A stretch of DNA of 42,318 nt from an uncultured Pelagibacteraceae bacterium (GCA_902517885.1 CABYDZ010000010.1:1-42318); one strand, 5' to 3'; positions 26,618-35,260 are shown, numbered from the stretch's first letter. Program-made: numbers and translations. Notes: generated from the sequence alone by a model not told the origin.

Positions 26618-27733
26618 ATGTTAATAGGTGTTCCTAAAGAAATCAAACCTCAAGAAAATAGAGTAGGACTATCTGCTGATAGTGTAAAGACACTTGTTTC
26701 AGAAGGTAATAAAGTAATTATTGAAACAGGGGCAGGAATAGGTTCAGGCTTTACTGACGCAGACTACTCTTCAGTAGGCGCAAGCATTTGCAAAACTGCC
26801 GAAGAGGTTTTTGATGTAAGTGAGTTAATAATTAAAGTTAAAGAACCACAAAAACAAGAAGTTGAGCTTCTTAAAAAAAATCAATTATTATTTACCTATC
26901 TTCATTTAGCCGCCAATAAGGAACTTACCCTAGGGCTAATGAAATCTGGATCAACGTGTATTGCCTATGAGACTGTTACAGATGAGAATAATCGTCTACC
27001 ATTACTTGCCCCAATGAGCGAAGTTGCAGGCAGAATTTCCATTCAGGCAGGAGCAAGGTCATTAGAGATGACAAATAATGGCAGAGGAGTGCTTTTATCA
27101 GGCGCAACTGGAGCCCCACCAGCAAATGTAGTTATTATCGGTTGCGGTGTAGTTGGATTTAATGCCGCATTAATAGCACATGGAATGAAGGCAAATGTCA
27201 TTTTAATCGATCAATCTCAGCAGAGGCTTGATGAACTAAAATCATTCTTTAACAATGAAGTTACAACTGTGATTTCGACACCTGATAATATTGATGCAAA
27301 TGTAAAAGATTGCGATTTATTGATAGGGGGTGTTCTTGTGCCAGGCGCATCAGCACCAAAACTAGTTTCTGAACACTTAGTTTCAAAGATGAAACCAGGC
27401 TCTGCTCTTGTTGACGTAGCTATTGATCAGGGGGGCTGCATTGAAACCAGCAAGCCAACAACTCATGCTGATCCAGTGTATGTTCTTCACAATGTAGTTC
27501 ATTATTGCGTTACAAATATGCCAGGATGTGTACCAAGAACATCAACAATCAGTCTTAATCAAGCAACATTGCCATTCATATCTGAATTAGCCAAAAACGG
27601 TCTTAATAAAGCTTTGAGTTCTAATAAGAATTTCTTAAATGGCCTAAATGTTATGGATGGAAAGTGCACACAGCAAGATGTAGCTAGAGATCTTAATTTA
27701 GATTTTTGTGAACCTGAAAAGTTAATTGCTTAA
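26618..27733 (+). CDS. ald: Alanine dehydrogenase
   Basis: NAD-dependent oxidative deamination of alanine to pyruvate and ammonium. The start MLIGVPKEIKPQENRVGL is the family signature. K75 (KVKEP) and H96 (TYLHLAA) sit at the positions of the known catalytic residues, and the NAD motif is IGCGVVG (174–180). The 371-residue length is exact for Ald. In taurine users Ald regenerates the pyruvate consumed by Tpa, which explains its place beside tpa-xsc. A TATAAA box lies 12 nt before the ATG, with no Shine–Dalgarno. Its stop overlaps that of the next minus-strand gene by 4 nt. Confidence 0.94.
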   Translation: MLIGVPKEIKPQENRVGLSADSVKTLVSEGNKVIIETGAGIGSGFTDADYSSVGASICKTAEEVFDVSELIIKVKEPQKQEVELLKKNQLLFTYLHLAANKELTLGLMKSGSTCIAYETVTDENNRLPLLAPMSEVAGRISIQAGARSLEMTNNGRGVLLSGATGAPPANVVIIGCGVVGFNAALIAHGMKANVILIDQSQQRLDELKSFFNNEVTTVISTPDNIDANVKDCDLLIGGVLVPGASAPKLVSEHLVSKMKPGSALVDVAIDQGGCIETSKPTTHADPVYVLHNVVHYCVTNMPGCVPRTSTISLNQATLPFISELAKNGLNKALSSNKNFLNGLNVMDGKCTQQDVARDLNLDFCEPEKLIA

Positions 27734-28776
27734 ATATCTTCAACAGCTTTACAGAGATTTGTTAATTTTTTTATCGCCAACTCACGTGATAGATATCCGA
27801 GACCACAATCAGGAGCAGCTATAAGTCTATCCTTATCGATATGGTTAAGACAATCTAAAGCTCTAGATCTAATCATATCAATATCTTCAATTTGACTTGA
27901 TGCTATTTTTAAAAGACCAAATATAATTTTTTTTGTCTTGTATTTTTCTAACAACTTTAAATCATTGTATCGATGTGCATCTTCAATAGAAATTGTATCA
28001 ATGCAACTCGCCTCTAATGCGTCAGCCAAATTAAAATAGCTAGATAGAGGAGCCTTTGGATAATCAGTCGAGTCTATTTTATCAGGATAGCCACAACATA
28101 TGTGTACGATTTTATCGCAATCATCAATACCATGAAAACAACGTTCAATATTATCAATTCCAAACTCAAGAGCTTCTTTTGATTTTCTAGCAAATAGTGG
28201 TTCATCAATTTGAATATATTTGCAGCCTGCATTGACGAGGTTTTTAATTTCCTTATTTAATACTTCACCTAAGTCTGAGCACATCGTTTTTTCGTCGTAA
28301 TAAAAGTTATCTGAAATAGTATCAGCAATAGTAAGGGGTCCAGGCAATGTAGCCTTAATTGGCTTGCTTGACATAGATTGATTAAACTTAAATTCTTTAT
28401 CTAAAAAATAACCATTAAATTCTATTTTATTTGTTATGGTGGGAAGCCAGCAATTATAATTACCAGTCCTTGCAGTTTTTTCAGTGAGTATTTTAAAGTC
28501 TATTCCTTTTAAATGCCTGCAATGATAGTGAATATAATTTTCTCTTCTAACCTCTCCATCAGTGACAATATCGATTCCGCACGTAATTTGATCATCAATG
28601 ACTTGTTTTGACGCTTCATTAACTAGATTTTCGTATTGACTGCCCATCTTAAGTTTTTCTTCTTGGTATTCAGAAGTTGGTCTTTCGTTGTCAGTACCTT
28701 TTTCTCCTTTAAACCAATCTGATAAAGGTAAAAAAGATGGCTTAGGGAACGAACCAATTGTGGTTGTTAAAATCAT
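27730..28776 (-). CDS. MetE C-terminal-domain-like cobalamin-independent methyltransferase
   Basis: A 348-residue single-domain relative of the catalytic half of MetE. The putative zinc ligands are H225 and C227 (IVHICCGYP), E265 (SIEDAH) and C324 (APDCGLG), and IDEP (190–193) is conserved. The N-terminal TTIGSFPKP motif is also typical. Full MetE is about 750 residues. Stand-alone core versions either make methionine from methylcobalamin or simple methyl donors, or act in other thiol methyl transfers, so methionine synthesis is plausible but unproven. It is convergent with ald. Confidence 0.8.
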   Translation of the reverse strand: MILTTTIGSFPKPSFLPLSDWFKGEKGTDNERPTSEYQEEKLKMGSQYENLVNEASKQVIDDQITCGIDIVTDGEVRRENYIHYHCRHLKGIDFKILTEKTARTGNYNCWLPTITNKIEFNGYFLDKEFKFNQSMSSKPIKATLPGPLTIADTISDNFYYDEKTMCSDLGEVLNKEIKNLVNAGCKYIQIDEPLFARKSKEALEFGIDNIERCFHGIDDCDKIVHICCGYPDKIDSTDYPKAPLSSYFNLADALEASCIDTISIEDAHRYNDLKLLEKYKTKKIIFGLLKIASSQIEDIDMIRSRALDCLNHIDKDRLIAAPDCGLGYLSRELAIKKLTNLCKAVEDI

Positions 28777-29044
28777 GATAAAAGTCTATTTAAAACAGTG
28801 ATTTAGCCAAGTACTAAGTATCAAATATTTTTAAAAAATATGTTTATATGAATCAGGCATTTATCAAATTATCTTAACGTATAAAATTATAGTTAATTTT
28901 TATTCATATTTTTCAGATGCTTAGATTGAAATTAAATTATTTAAGACCAGAGATTTAAACAAATTTCTTAAACTTTATTCTTTACACCTTCTCTCTTATG
29001 TATGAGAATTTTTTATTAATTAATTAACAATGTGAGGAGTAGCC
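28777..29044. other. 268-bp intergenic region upstream of the polyamine-type importer
   Basis: The longest gene-free stretch in the window, strongly AT-rich, between the divergent MetE-like gene and the solute-binding-protein gene. It must hold promoters for both. A possible -10 TATAAA is at 28880–28885 without a clear -35. A weak imperfect hairpin at about 28989–29008 is followed by a T-run (29009–29014), and GAGGAG (29034–29039) is the ribosome site for the GTG at 29045. I see no recognisable riboswitch, tRNA or small gene. Confidence 0.5.
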
Positions 29045-30190
29045 GTGAAGAAAATAAATAAAACTCTTAAGGCTGCAAAAGTTTCAAGAAGATCAGTCCT
29101 AAAAGGTGCAGCTGCAACTGGAGCAGCAGCAGCTATTGGTCCCTGGTATATTCCAAATGCTTTTGCCGCACCTGTTGTAAATGTTTTGATGTGGGGTGAG
29201 TATCTACCTGATTCAGTTGTAGCTGATTTTAAAGCTAAAACTGGCATTACTGTTAACCACACCAAAATCGGTGACAACGGTGAAATAATATCAAAAATGA
29301 AAGCTGGTGGTGGCGCAGGTTATGACCTAGCAAGCCCAACGAATATGAGGGCCTTGCAATGGGAGAACCTAGGTGTCTTAGCTCCATTCGATATGAATAG
29401 AATTAATACTAGTGCCGTAAACCCGGGGATGCTTGCAGTAGGTGAGCGTGATTGGAATTTTGGCGGGAATGGATCTCACTGGGTTCCACAATTGTGGGGA
29501 ACAGAGTCAATTTCTTGGAGAACCGATAAATGGACTCCAGATGGTCTTCCAAGTTTTGGCGATCTATGGGAGCCTAATCCAGGTATTGATGGAGCCTTCA
29601 TGATGGGTAGAACTTACTCAATGATGACAGGTTGTGGAATTTGGATGCATCACCAAGGCAAGATGGACTTCTGGTCTTCTTATAATGATGAAGACACTAT
29701 GAGAAAGAACTGGGAGACAATTACTGATTTCTGTATTTCTAAAAAAGGAAATCTTGTCAAATTCTGGTCAGGAGCCGATCCACAGAAACAAGGATTTACA
29801 TCTGACGGTGTAGTCATTGGACAAACCTGGGATGGCCCAATTGCAGCAATGATGAAAGCTGGCGAACCAGTTGCTTATCAAACTACAGATGAAGGAGCGT
29901 TAGCATGGATTGACGGTATCACTTTATCTGCAAAAGCTGAGAACATTGATGAAGCTTATGAATTAATCAATTACAGTTTTACCCCTGAAGTTGGCGGTCA
30001 AACTATTAATGAAATTGGATATAATTCTGCTGTTAATGGCGCTTCTGATTTCTACTCACCAGAAACAAAAGCTTTAGCTAAAGCAATTTACCCAGGGGAT
30101 ACTTCTACTAAGTTGAATCCTTGGCCACCTGAGCCGCCTTGGTTTGCTGATGCAAGAGCTGAGTACGCGAATAAGTTTGAAACGGCGTAA
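29045..30190 (+). CDS. PotD-like solute-binding protein of ABC importer, Tat signal
   Basis: Periplasmic receptor of a spermidine/putrescine-type importer, 381 residues. The start is a GTG with GAGGAG 5 nt upstream. The N-terminus has a twin-arginine signal SRRSVLKG (14–21) followed by an Ala-rich hydrophobic stretch and a likely cleavage site after AFA. The mature part opens with NVLMWGEYLPDSVVADF, as PotD/PotF proteins do, and Trp- and acid-rich segments (GQTWDGP) suit a cationic amine ligand. A strong terminator follows it, before the ATPase and permease genes. The agmatinase at the end of the operon suggests an amine or guanidino compound as ligand. Confidence 0.87.
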   Translation: MKKINKTLKAAKVSRRSVLKGAAATGAAAAIGPWYIPNAFAAPVVNVLMWGEYLPDSVVADFKAKTGITVNHTKIGDNGEIISKMKAGGGAGYDLASPTNMRALQWENLGVLAPFDMNRINTSAVNPGMLAVGERDWNFGGNGSHWVPQLWGTESISWRTDKWTPDGLPSFGDLWEPNPGIDGAFMMGRTYSMMTGCGIWMHHQGKMDFWSSYNDEDTMRKNWETITDFCISKKGNLVKFWSGADPQKQGFTSDGVVIGQTWDGPIAAMMKAGEPVAYQTTDEGALAWIDGITLSAKAENIDEAYELINYSFTPEVGGQTINEIGYNSAVNGASDFYSPETKALAKAIYPGDTSTKLNPWPPEPPWFADARAEYANKFETA

Positions 30191-30210
30191 TTAGTTTCTA
30201 ATAACATTTA

Positions 30211-30243
30211 AGGCGCTCAAGATCATATCTTGGGCGCTTTTTT
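30211..30243 (+). terminator. Rho-independent terminator/attenuator after the binding-protein gene
   Basis: GCGCTCAAGAT (30213–30223) pairs with ATCTTGGGCGC (30227–30237), with one G·T wobble, across a 3-nt loop, followed by TTTTTT (30238–30243). It sits between the solute-binding protein and the ABC ATPase genes, 20 bp after the stop. Partial read-through would give much more binding protein than membrane components. Confidence 0.85.
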
Positions 30244-30280
30244 GTATCGTGTTTATTAATTTAATAACTATAATTTTCTT

Positions 30281-31378
30281 ATGAGCGCAGACGTAGAGTT
30301 AAATAATGTTTCAGTAACATTTGGGAGTTTTTATGCAGCTAAAAGTGTAAACGTAAAAATCAATGGCGGTGAATTTTTTTCTTTCCTGGGGCCATCTGGT
30401 TGTGGAAAGACAACACTGCTTAGAGCAATTTCAGGATTTCAAGATCCCTCAGAAGGATCTGTATTAATTGATAATAAAGACATGTTTGGTATAGGTCCAA
30501 ACAAAAGACCTACTTCTCTTATTTTCCAGAACCTAGCCCTATTCCCTCTAATGTCAGTTTCTGAAAATATTGCCTTCTCTCTTGAGGTAAGGGGAGTCTC
30601 AAAAAAAGATAGGCAAAAAAGAGCAGATGAACTTTTAGAACTTATAGCATTAGAAGGACAGAGCGAAAAAAAAGTACATCAATTATCAGGAGGACAGAAA
30701 CAAAGAGTAGCCATCGCAAGAGCATTAGCAGTCGAACCAAAAGTTTTATTATTAGACGAACCTCTGTCAGCTTTAGATTTAAAGCTAAGGCAAAGAATGA
30801 GAACTGAATTAAGAGAAATTCAAAAAAGAGTTAACATCACATTTATCTATATCACTCATGACCAAGGTGAGGCACTGACAATGTCTGATAGGATTGCTGT
30901 AATGAACGAAGGAGAAATCGAGCAGATAGGACCCTGTGATGAAGTTTACAATAATCCATTAACCCCCTTTGTCGCGACTTTCGTTGGAGAGAACAATCCT
31001 TTATTTGGAAAGGTAAAAGAGATCAATCAAAACAAGGTTAAAATAGAAACCCCTGACGGCGATTTCTTATCGACAATGAATGAAAATAAGAAATTAAACA
31101 TTGGGGATGAAGCAATTGCCTTTGTAAGACCTGAATCATTATTCATACCAAGAGATGGAGATAATTTTGACAATCAAATTGAGGTAAATATTGAAAGTTT
31201 TGAGTTTGAAGGAAATATAAAAAATTTCTATGCAACTTTAAAGTCGGGAACAAGAATTAAGTTTTCTATTCCAAATGCAATTGATACTTCATCTATATCA
31301 TCAGGCACAAAATTACAACTTGGCTTTGAGTCTATAAAGTCTTCAATTTTACCTAAAGCACAATTAGCCATAGATTAA
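30281..31378 (+). CDS. PotA-like ABC importer ATPase
   Basis: ATP-hydrolysing subunit of the polyamine-type importer, 365 residues. Walker A is GPSGCGKT (37–44), the signature LSGGQKQRVAIARAL and Walker B LLLDEPLSALD are intact, and the H-loop histidine is in ITHDQGEA. The C-terminal ~125 residues form the TOBE-type regulatory domain of the PotA/MalK group. It lies 90 bp after the binding-protein gene and 2 bp before the first permease gene. Confidence 0.9.
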   Translation: MSADVELNNVSVTFGSFYAAKSVNVKINGGEFFSFLGPSGCGKTTLLRAISGFQDPSEGSVLIDNKDMFGIGPNKRPTSLIFQNLALFPLMSVSENIAFSLEVRGVSKKDRQKRADELLELIALEGQSEKKVHQLSGGQKQRVAIARALAVEPKVLLLDEPLSALDLKLRQRMRTELREIQKRVNITFIYITHDQGEALTMSDRIAVMNEGEIEQIGPCDEVYNNPLTPFVATFVGENNPLFGKVKEINQNKVKIETPDGDFLSTMNENKKLNIGDEAIAFVRPESLFIPRDGDNFDNQIEVNIESFEFEGNIKNFYATLKSGTRIKFSIPNAIDTSSISSGTKLQLGFESIKSSILPKAQLAID

Positions 31379-31380
31379 AT

Positions 31381-32310
31381 ATGGGAAATTATTTATTCAC
31401 GCAGCCATTTTTTAAAAAGAACGGTAAGGCCGTCGCTATTTATTTCTTAGTAGCAATAGTTTTTTGGTTCGTTTTTCTAGTCATAATTCCTCAACTTTAC
31501 ATGCTGGACTTATCTTTTAGATCAAATGTCCCACCGTTAGCGCGAGGAGGGCCTCAAGATTTTTATACAATGGAGCATTATCAGCATTTTGTTTTTGGAT
31601 CAAAAACATCACTTGAAGCATTCAATTTTGTTGATCTTGGGGTTTTTGGAAGAACTATTCTTGTGTCAATAATGGTCACTATCGCAAATTTGTTATTTTG
31701 TTATCCAATTGCTTTTTATATAGCTAAAATTGCTAATCCAAGCACTGCGAGACTATTGATTGTCTCTTTAATAATACCATTCTGGATCAATGAACTCTTA
31801 AGATCCTTTGCTTTAAGAATACTCTTTGCGAATGAGGGAGTTATAAATAACTTTTTAACTGGAATAGGTGTAATTGATCAAAGTATTTTATTTATTACCT
31901 ATGACATAGGGCTCTACACAGGCCTGGTATACGCATACATTTTATTAATGATGTTCCCTCTGTATAACGCTATTGAGAGCTTAGATATTAATCAGATAGA
32001 GGCTGCAAAAGATTTAGGCTCCTCCTCTTTAAGGACGCATTGGAGGATAGTAATTCCTCATGCAAAGCCAGGAATTGTATCAGGATGCACAATGGTATTT
32101 ATGTTGACTGTGGGAGCTCTTGCTACACCAGTGGTCTTAAGTAGTCCAAATACTCTTTGGTTTCCACAGCTCATTTACCAGTGGTTCAACATGAATGATA
32201 ATTGGTCTCGAGGATCAGCGTATTCAATTATTTTACTAATTATTTCTGTTATTTTTGTTTTAGCAATGATGCGGATTTTTAAAGTTAAGATTGGTGAAAT
32301 TATAAAATGA
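31381..32310 (+). CDS. PotB-like ABC importer permease
   Basis: Inner-membrane permease with about six helices, 309 residues. The binding-protein-dependent EAA loop that docks on the ATPase reads EAAKDLGSSSLRTHWRIVIP. The stretch IIPFWINELLRSFALRILF is characteristic of PotB. It overlaps the second permease gene by 4 nt, a sign of coupling. Confidence 0.9.
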   Translation: MGNYLFTQPFFKKNGKAVAIYFLVAIVFWFVFLVIIPQLYMLDLSFRSNVPPLARGGPQDFYTMEHYQHFVFGSKTSLEAFNFVDLGVFGRTILVSIMVTIANLLFCYPIAFYIAKIANPSTARLLIVSLIIPFWINELLRSFALRILFANEGVINNFLTGIGVIDQSILFITYDIGLYTGLVYAYILLMMFPLYNAIESLDINQIEAAKDLGSSSLRTHWRIVIPHAKPGIVSGCTMVFMLTVGALATPVVLSSPNTLWFPQLIYQWFNMNDNWSRGSAYSIILLIISVIFVLAMMRIFKVKIGEIIK

Positions 32311-33515
32311 AACCAACATACTTTATTAATTTCATGATGGGCATGTATATCTTTATATTTTTTGCCTATTTATTTGGTCCGTTGATCGTCATGAGCATTA
32401 CAGCATTTAACTCTGCTGAGTTTCCATCAATCTCTCCTTGGGAGTGTTTTAGCTTTAGATGGTTTAATGAAGGAAAAATTGCCTACGATGGGCAACATCT
32501 CGCAGGCCTTCTTTCAGATTGGCGTTTACACGATGGAATTATTAGTAGTTTAATTATTGGAGCTGGAGTTGTATCACTTTCTGTTCCAATTGGCATGGCA
32601 GCTGCCATTGTTCTAACACAAGTTCGATCTCAGTTAAGAGATATTTATTATTCAATATCTATTATGCCTGTTTTATTTCCAGGTGTGATTATTGGTATAT
32701 CTACAGTAGTTTTATGGGATCGGATCGCAGGACTTGGAGGAGATGGATTTATTTCAGATGTGGGTAGAAATGGTATCTTTCTCACAATTTTAGCACAAAC
32801 ATGCTTTATATCGACTTACTGCTTTTTAATTTTTGTCGCAAGACTTCAACGATTTGACCAAACACAAGAAGAAGCTGCATTGGATTTAGGTGCAACTCAA
32901 ACGCAAGTTTTTTTTAAAATCTTAGTACCTTATTTAATGCCAGCGATTGCATCAGCAGCGGTTATTGCCTTTTTGTTTTCTTTTGAAAACTACAATACGA
33001 CTGTATTTAGTATTTTATCTGATCAAACATTAACTACAGTCATTGCTTCCAAAGTAAGGCTTGGCATAAGCCCAGCACTGAGTGCGTTGGCCTTAACCAT
33101 CATTGCATTAACTATAATCGCAGCAGTCACTTACGAAATATTGAGACGCAGAAGTGAGAAAAAATATGCTCAATCCCAAGAAATATTTGTAAAAGAGAAG
33201 GCAGCTTCTGGCAGAATTAATAAGGAATATAAAGCAGGCTTTAAAGTTCCTAAGGGCATAGTTGCAATCTTGCTAGTGTTAGTTTTTGCCACTTATGGAG
33301 CGACGCAAATTGTAAAGAATGATCTTTACGGACAGTCTTGTATTGATGCCGCAGATCAGGAAAAAAAATCAAAATTCCTTGAACAATTGCAAACCTTAGA
33401 GTCTAATGAGTTAACTGAAGAAGAGCTCTCAGGAGGATCTTTAGGAGGAACGGAAGATTACGGTGATATTTTTGGAGATCCATCACTATTCCAAGATTTT
33501 GGAGGATTTGATTAA
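32307..33515 (+). CDS. PotC-like ABC importer permease with unusual C-terminal extension
   Basis: The first ~283 residues are a normal PotC permease with six helices and an EAA loop (EEAALDLGATQTQVFFKILV, about 188–207). The protein then continues to 402 residues, whereas PotC is usually about 260–290. The extra part has a Lys/Arg-rich linker, a seventh hydrophobic segment (317–336, VAILLVLVFATYGATQIV) and a 66-residue tail with a single Cys (346) and a Gly/Asp/Phe-rich acidic end. The frame and codon use run on without a break, so this looks like a real extension rather than a misread stop. Confidence 0.88.
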   Translation: MKPTYFINFMMGMYIFIFFAYLFGPLIVMSITAFNSAEFPSISPWECFSFRWFNEGKIAYDGQHLAGLLSDWRLHDGIISSLIIGAGVVSLSVPIGMAAAIVLTQVRSQLRDIYYSISIMPVLFPGVIIGISTVVLWDRIAGLGGDGFISDVGRNGIFLTILAQTCFISTYCFLIFVARLQRFDQTQEEAALDLGATQTQVFFKILVPYLMPAIASAAVIAFLFSFENYNTTVFSILSDQTLTTVIASKVRLGISPALSALALTIIALTIIAAVTYEILRRRSEKKYAQSQEIFVKEKAASGRINKEYKAGFKVPKGIVAILLVLVFATYGATQIVKNDLYGQSCIDAADQEKKSKFLEQLQTLESNELTEEELSGGSLGGTEDYGDIFGDPSLFQDFGGFD

Positions 33516-33520
33516 ACTTT

Positions 33521-34480
33521 ATGACTGATAAAAAAGAACCTATTCAACCAGTAAGTGGTACCGTTGTTCCAAGATACGCCGGACCTTCTACGTTTGCACG
33601 TTTACCAGAGTTAAGAGATGTTGATCAGTGTGATGTTGCAATAATCGGTGTACCATTTGATGCTGGAACAAGCTACAGGCCTGGAGCTAGGTTTGGCCCT
33701 CAGGCTGTTCGACAAGCTTCTCGCCAATTAAGAACAAATTATCATCCAGATTATGATGTTGAACCATTTAAGGTTCAGCAAGTTGCTGATGCAGGAGACA
33801 TTGCCTGTAACCCATTTGATATTGATGAGGCTATAAAACAAATTGAAAAAGGAGCTGATGATTTGCTTTCAAAGGCAGGAAGCATTGTCACAATGGGCGG
33901 TGATCACACAATTGCATTGCCCCTTTTAAGATCTGTTAACAAAAAAGTTGGGGGTCCAGTTGCTTTGGTTCATTTTGACGCTCATTTAGATACGTGGGAT
34001 ACTTATTTTGGGGCTCCTTACACTCATGGAACTCCATTTAGGCGAGCAAGAGAGGAAAGTTTATTTTTAGATGATGCTTCAATGCACATTGGTATTAGAG
34101 GGCCTTTATACAGCACTAATGATCTAAAAAATGATAGAGATTTAGGATTTAAAACAATACATTGCGATGAATTTCAAACTAATTCAATTGATCAAATTGT
34201 TCAGAGAATTAAAGATAGAATTGGAGACAACCCCCTTTACATATCTATTGATATTGATGTGCTAGATCCTGCTCATGCTCCAGGCACAGGAACTCCCGAA
34301 GTAGCCGGCATGACTACAAGGGAAATTTTAAATGTGTTACGTGGTCTCGCTGGATCTCAACTTGTTTCAGCTGATGTAGTTGAAGTTGCACCCGCCTATG
34401 ATCATGCTGAGCTGACATCAACTGCTGCAGCTACAATCGTTTACGAATTAATAAATATTATTGCGCGAAATCCAAAGTAA
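33521..34480 (+). CDS. Agmatinase/ureohydrolase family enzyme
   Basis: A di-manganese ureohydrolase that removes urea from agmatine or a similar guanidino compound. All metal ligands are visible: H129 in GGDHT, D153/H155/D157 in HFDAHLDTWD, and D244/D246 in SIDIDVLDP. The 319-residue length is usual for SpeB, guanidinobutyrase and related enzymes, which cannot be told apart from these motifs. It begins 5 bp after the permease gene, so it is part of the import operon. Its TAA stop directly abuts the stop of the convergent xthA. Confidence 0.88.
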   Translation: MTDKKEPIQPVSGTVVPRYAGPSTFARLPELRDVDQCDVAIIGVPFDAGTSYRPGARFGPQAVRQASRQLRTNYHPDYDVEPFKVQQVADAGDIACNPFDIDEAIKQIEKGADDLLSKAGSIVTMGGDHTIALPLLRSVNKKVGGPVALVHFDAHLDTWDTYFGAPYTHGTPFRRAREESLFLDDASMHIGIRGPLYSTNDLKNDRDLGFKTIHCDEFQTNSIDQIVQRIKDRIGDNPLYISIDIDVLDPAHAPGTGTPEVAGMTTREILNVLRGLAGSQLVSADVVEVAPAYDHAELTSTAAATIVYELINIIARNPK

Positions 34481-35260
34481 TTATTTTATTTCAAACCAAA
34501 TAGGCACATGGTCAGAAGGTCGCTCCAGACCTCTGAATTGCTTTTCAATTTGACAATCAATTATTCGATCTGTTGCACTTGGCGTTGATAAGAAATGATC
34601 AATTCTAAGACCATTATCTTTTTCCCATGAGCCGCGTGAGTAGTCCCAGTACGTAAATTCAAATTCTTTTGAATTAAATACTCGAAATACATCAGTTAGC
34701 CCAAGGTTGATTATTTCTCTAAAAATTTTAATTGAGTCAGGGTGATGAAGGGCATCACTTTTCCATTTTTCAATATTCACCGCATCACCACGGTTAGGAA
34801 TTATATTGTAATCTCCTCCAAAAATTACAGTCTCTTGATTATCAATTTTCTTTTTTGCATAGTCTTTAAGTCTTTGCATCCAATCGAGTTTGTAAGGAAA
34901 TTTTTCAGTATCTACTGGATTGCCATTAGGTAAATAAATCGTAGCAACATTGAAAGGATCGCTATCATTGATTTTTACTTCAATAAATCTTGCTTGCTCA
35001 TCTTTCGCATTTCCAGGAAGCTCATTGGCTATAAGCTCCATGGGAATTTTCGATAATATTGCGACACCATTATAAGATTTTTGGCCTTTTGTTATTATTT
35101 CAAAACCCATTTCTTTAATATCATTAAATGGAAAATTTTCGTCTGTTGACTTAGTTTCTTGAAGCATGATGACATCAGGATCAATAGTTTTTTTTAACTG
35201 GACAAGGTGAGGTAAGCGAACTCTGATTGAATTGACATTCCAACTAACTATTTTAGTCAT
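34481..35260 (-). CDS. xthA: Exodeoxyribonuclease III / AP endonuclease
   Basis: DNA repair enzyme of the exonuclease III family. Motifs are KIVSWNVNSIRVRL (3–16), the metal-binding Glu in MLQETKS, GGDYNIIP, LRIDHFLS and the catalytic SDHVPIWFE near the end. The 259-residue length is standard. It is transcribed divergently from dgt. Confidence 0.94.
   Translation of the reverse strand: MTKIVSWNVNSIRVRLPHLVQLKKTIDPDVIMLQETKSTDENFPFNDIKEMGFEIITKGQKSYNGVAILSKIPMELIANELPGNAKDEQARFIEVKINDSDPFNVATIYLPNGNPVDTEKFPYKLDWMQRLKDYAKKKIDNQETVIFGGDYNIIPNRGDAVNIEKWKSDALHHPDSIKIFREIINLGLTDVFRVFNSKEFEFTYWDYSRGSWEKDNGLRIDHFLSTPSATDRIIDCQIEKQFRGLERPSDHVPIWFEIK

Noticed and set aside
28989..29014. Hairpin plus T-run just before the binding-protein gene
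   Set aside because: The stem is only about 5 bp and imperfect, too weak to call a terminator or riboswitch in AT-rich DNA.
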